A stretch of 16,161 nucleotides of DNA from an uncultured Collinsella sp. (GTDB taxonomy: Bacteria; Actinomycetota; Coriobacteriia; Coriobacteriales; Coriobacteriaceae). The translations under genes were made by a program, and so were the position numbers. The notes under the pieces are model-generated. The model was not told where the DNA came from. It saw nothing but the letters and a program-made list of their open reading frames with translations, and did not search any database. Location: the NCBI GenBank assembly GCA_900756725.1, contig CAAELJ010000066.1, positions 1 through 16,161 on the forward strand, in the 5' to 3' direction. Below, in pieces: positions 13,682 to 16,161 of the stretch (the first letter of the stretch is position 1; each line of letters starts with the position of its first letter).

Positions 13682-13777
13682 CCATCCCCTCAATAACTTG
13701 CGGTGAAATAGGGACTGTTTAGGCTGCTAGAAGTCCTATTCAGTCCCTATTTCTCCGCAAGTTATGGGTGGGGATGG
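13682..13777. repeat. Large palindromic repeat (REP/MITE-like hairpin)
   Basis: Inner arms of 25 bases (13693-13717 and 13741-13765) pair at 24 of 25 positions; outer arms CCATCCCC (13682-13689) and GGGGATGG (13770-13777) pair perfectly. The 23-base loop contains AGTCCTATT, a near copy of the AGTCCCTATT that begins the right arm, so the left arm can pair with either. No T-run flanks it. It fills the gap between two convergent genes and may end transcription, but its size and structure suggest a dispersed repeat. Confidence 0.7.
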
Positions 13778-15379
13778 CTACGACGCTAGCGTGGCAATGA
13801 CGGCTTCGTCGCCGGCGTATATGAGGGTATTGCCGTCGGGGATGATGGTTTGGCCGTCGCGTTTGAGCATCACCACGATAAAGGGGTGCTTGCCTTGCGG
13901 CACATCGCGAAGACGCTGGCCGGCCAGGCGACCGTGGGGCGTCACGGTGACCTCACGCAGCGTAACCTCGGCACGCTCTTCAAACGTCGGCGCGGCCATC
14001 ACCAGAAGGTCTCCTTCCTCGATGACGGTATCGCCGTTGGGCAGCACCGGGTGCGCACCGTCGCGCAGCACCAGGACCACGAGCATGTCGGCGACGCTGC
14101 CAATATCGGCGAGCGAGCGCCCGGCAAACGGATGGCCCGCGCCTACCTTGAGCTTAACGAACGACATGCCGTCCTCGTCGCGGTAATCGTTAAACGTGCG
14201 GCGCACGTCGCCGGCCGCGTCAATCATGTCGAGCTTCTTCGCCACTGCCGGCAGCAGCGAGCCCTGCACCACAATGCTCGACACAGCAATCACAAATACC
14301 AGGTCAAATAGGTCGTGCCCACCGGGAACACCGACCACCACGGCAAAGAGGCTAAACACGACCGAAGCCGCGCCGCGCAGACCCGCCCAGCTTACGAGCG
14401 CGACTTGGCGAGGATTGGTCTTAAAGGGCGCCAACAGCAGGCCGACGGCGATGGGGCGGCTCACGAAGAGCATAAACGCCATGAGCGCCAGGCCCGGCAA
14501 CAGCATTTGCGGCAGGCGCGCGGGCGTGACGAGCAGGCCCAGCAAAAAGAAGATGGTCATCTCGGCCATTTCGGTGAGGGTATCAAAGAAGTGCGCCATC
14601 TCGACCTTGCCGGTGATGTCGCTTGCACCCAGCACAATGCCTGCCAGGTATACGGCCAAAAAGCCGTTGCCGCCCAGGTAGCTCGGCAGCGCGTAGGCAA
14701 CGATCGCCACGGCGAACAAAAAGATGGTCTGCGCGCCCTCGGCCGTTGCGTGCGCGCGTTCAATCAGGCGGCTGGATGTCCAGCCGATGGCAAGGCCCAG
14801 TCCCACGCCTAGGATGATCTGCTTGGCCAACAGCACGGGAATGTCGATGTCGCCGCCCGCCGCGAGGGTCGCGAGCACCGCGGTAAGCATGTAGGCGACG
14901 GGGTCGTTGGAGCCCGATTCGACCTCGAGCAGCGAGTCAGTCCCGCCCTTTAGCGAAAGGTTGTGCTCGCGCAGCACGCTAAAGACGCTGGCCGCATCGG
15001 TCGATGCCACGACCGAGCCCAGCAGCAGGCCGCCGATCCAGTCGAAGCCCAGTGCGAAGTGCGCAAAGGCGCCCGTGATGCCGGCGGTAGCGATAACGCC
15101 GAGCGTGCTCAGCAGTACCGCGGGCACGGCGACGGGCTTGGCGCGGTCGATGTTGGTGTTAAAGCCGCCGTAGAACATGATGAACAGCAGCGCCGTACTG
15201 CAGACGGTTTCGGTAAGCGCGTAGTCGCTAAAGTCGATGTGCGCCGGCCCGTTAACGCCCAGCAGCATGCCGAGCGCGATAAAGATGAGCAGGGTGGGGA
15301 AGGGGAGCTTTTTGCCGACGGGTTTGATGGTCAGACACAAAATGATGACGAGGCCGATAAAGAGAAGTATCTGGTTCAT
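13778..15379 (-). CDS. CPA1-type cation/H+ antiporter with two RCK_C-like domains (NhaP2-like)
   Basis: 533-residue inner-membrane antiporter exchanging K+ or Na+ for H+. Residues 1-385 form about 12-13 hydrophobic segments with the CPA1 landmarks VASTDAASVF (124-133), ESGSNDPVAYML (154-165, ion-site Asn158/Asp159) and SWAGLRGAASVVFSL (330-344). The cytosolic tail holds two RCK_C (TrkA-C) type modules: MSFVKLKVGAGHPFAGRSLADIG to LLVMAAP (405-464) and TPHGRLAGQRLRDV to GDEAVIATLA (480-532), each with the V..L.R.G..(I/V).P.G.T.I..GD pattern. E. coli NhaP2 has one such module plus a different C-terminal domain, so the double module is a variant. AGGAG is about 12 bases from the ATG, a long spacing. 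Single gene; nucleotide or c-di-AMP gating through RCK_C is known in other bacteria but only inferred here. Confidence 0.88.
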   Translation of the reverse strand: MNQILLFIGLVIILCLTIKPVGKKLPFPTLLIFIALGMLLGVNGPAHIDFSDYALTETVCSTALLFIMFYGGFNTNIDRAKPVAVPAVLLSTLGVIATAGITGAFAHFALGFDWIGGLLLGSVVASTDAASVFSVLREHNLSLKGGTDSLLEVESGSNDPVAYMLTAVLATLAAGGDIDIPVLLAKQIILGVGLGLAIGWTSSRLIERAHATAEGAQTIFLFAVAIVAYALPSYLGGNGFLAVYLAGIVLGASDITGKVEMAHFFDTLTEMAEMTIFFLLGLLVTPARLPQMLLPGLALMAFMLFVSRPIAVGLLLAPFKTNPRQVALVSWAGLRGAASVVFSLFAVVVGVPGGHDLFDLVFVIAVSSIVVQGSLLPAVAKKLDMIDAAGDVRRTFNDYRDEDGMSFVKLKVGAGHPFAGRSLADIGSVADMLVVLVLRDGAHPVLPNGDTVIEEGDLLVMAAPTFEERAEVTLREVTVTPHGRLAGQRLRDVPQGKHPFIVVMLKRDGQTIIPDGNTLIYAGDEAVIATLAS

Positions 15380-15698
15380 GGGTAGTGTCCGCTCCTGGGT
15401 GGTTGGCGTGGCACGGTCAGTTATCTGCGGTTATTTGTACCCAAGATGGTGGGTTTATGGGTCCGAGCCGCGGGCGTTCGCATTTTCGACACGAGGCGGG
15501 GGCGCGGGCGGCGCTGGTTGGGGCGTTGGTGCTGGTGGCGCGGGGTTTCCGGGGCGTGCTGGCCCCCGCTTGCGGCCGTTGGCTGCGGTGGCACTTTCCA
15601 GCGTTATTGCATCGGAGTACAATGGGTAACGTTTAAGTTCAACTTGAAGTTTTAGTCGTGGCATCGGGCTTCGGCCGTAATGCAGGGAAAGGCGTTCC
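15380..15698. other. Divergent intergenic region, no gene supported
   Basis: This 319-base gap separates the antiporter (minus) from the metallophosphoesterase (plus). Roughly 15490-15600 is G-rich on the plus strand. Open frames across it have no ribosome site and odd low-complexity composition. A promoter for the right-hand gene is at its end, and TTCAA-C-TTGAA (15638-15648) is a small perfect palindrome between that promoter and the gene. No clear promoter for the antiporter was found. Confidence 0.5.
15595..15623 (+). promoter_or_regulatory. Promoter of the metallophosphoesterase gene
   Basis: TTTCCA (15595-15600), 17-base spacer and TACAAT (15618-15623; five of six matches). The expected start near 15630 leaves a leader of about 70 bases holding the TTCAA-C-TTGAA palindrome. 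Confidence 0.5.
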
Positions 15699-16161
15699 AT
15701 GGCGATCTATGTGACATCTGATGCTCACGGGCACGTGCGCGCGCTGGACGAGGCCCTTTCCAAGATCTCGCTGACGTCCGACGACACGCTGTATGTGCTG
15801 GGCGACATGATCGACCGCGGTCCCGATCCGGTCGGTGCCATCAACTTGGTGCGGTCGCTGCCCAACGCTCGCGTGCTTAAGGGCAACCACGAGCAGATTA
15901 TGCTCGACGCGATCATTGGCCAGGACCCGCTCGATGCCGAGACCTGGGATATCAATGGCGGTTGGACCACGCGTCAGCAGCTCAACGAAATGGAGTTTGA
16001 AGCATACGAGGAGCTGGTGCGCTGGGCTGCCGCCCTGCCGCTCTATGCGGTGGTCGAGACTGCCGAGCGACCGTATCTGCTGGTGCACGCCGGCATTCAG
16101 ACCGAGGCGGCGCGTGCGTTTTTGCTTGAGCATGGTGTCGATTGCGGCGACGGCAGAGGAG
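15699..16161 (+). CDS. Metallophosphoesterase, calcineurin-like (partial, runs off the window)
   Basis: First 154 codons of a calcineurin-like phosphatase of the PrpA/PrpE/ApaH-type group. The dimetal site is visible in order: DAHGH (8-12; Asp8 and His10), GDMIDRGP (35-42; Asp36, Asp39, Arg40), GNHE (62-65; Asn63, His64) and LVHAGI (128-133; His130). This pattern is that of protein-serine/threonine phosphatases and of diadenosine tetraphosphatases; the sequence seen cannot separate them. The ATG at 15699 has GGGAAAGG six bases upstream. The frame stays open to the window end, so the C-terminus and remaining metal ligand are missing. Promoter at 15595-15623; no partner gene is visible. Confidence 0.88.
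   Translation, partial: MAIYVTSDAHGHVRALDEALSKISLTSDDTLYVLGDMIDRGPDPVGAINLVRSLPNARVLKGNHEQIMLDAIIGQDPLDAETWDINGGWTTRQQLNEMEFEAYEELVRWAAALPLYAVVETAERPYLLVHAGIQTEAARAFLLEHGVDCGDGRG

Noticed and set aside
15490..15570. G-quadruplex in the G-rich gap
   Set aside because: Runs of three or more G are separated by loops that are mostly too long; only a weak two-layer structure could be drawn.
15385..15700. Open frames in the G-rich gap before the metallophosphoesterase
   Set aside because: No ribosome site, Gly/Trp/Arg- or Pro-rich composition, and they overlap a good promoter.

Overview
The window looks like a chromosomal stretch of a high-GC member of the Coriobacteriia, most like Collinsella. 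This is inferred from strongly G/C-biased third positions in the housekeeping genes, clear AGGAG-type ribosome binding sites, a multi-domain orphan protein of a type I associate with Coriobacteria, and similarity to human-gut Collinsella genes recalled from memory. No rRNA, tRNA, CRISPR array, transposase or phage structural gene is visible. Genus is not provable from this sequence alone.

Layout from left to right. (1) 40-1142: a minus-strand DEDDh exonuclease with its own terminator. (2) 1224-2488: a divergent plus-strand metal-exporter-type membrane protein with a 14-histidine cytosolic loop, a repeat-rich promoter and a bidirectional terminator. (3) 2570-3655: a minus-strand pair, DUF308/HdeD-like membrane protein then YaiI/DUF188 protein, joined stop-to-start. 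(4) 3871-5951: a plus-strand cluster with a DtxR-box-like palindrome, a nitroreductase and two tandem histidine phosphatases, closed by a strong hairpin. (5) 5996-7227: minus-strand short DUF1015-like gene preceded by a wrecked M20 peptidase (5' half gone, frameshift at a perfect palindrome). (6) 7351-8663: a plus-strand orphan protein with a PD-(D/E)xK-like C-terminus, followed by an AT-rich 190-bp inverted-repeat element. (7) 8680-11154: the serine biosynthesis operon serC-serA with promoter and terminator. (8) 11249-13340: a lower-GC two-gene cassette, MazG-like nucleotide pyrophosphohydrolase overlapping a GIY-YIG nuclease fused to a Schlafen-group-3 (DUF2075) helicase. (9) 13456-15379: a 68-residue acidic protein, a large palindromic repeat and a CPA1 antiporter with two RCK_C-like domains. 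(10) 15699-end: the first 154 codons of a metallophosphoesterase.

How the parts may work together. serC and serA supply two of the three steps of serine synthesis. No classical HAD-type serB is present, but two histidine phosphatases and a DUF1015 protein (a family I remember as a frequent neighbour of serC/serA) lie a few kilobases away. The most promising undescribed system is cassette (8): two overlapping genes combining nucleotide hydrolysis, a GIY-YIG nuclease and a Schlafen-type helicase in lower-GC DNA inserted between housekeeping genes, which fits a mobile defence module. Region (6), with a decayed host gene, an orphan nuclease-like gene and a transposase-less inverted-repeat element, is the second accessory spot.
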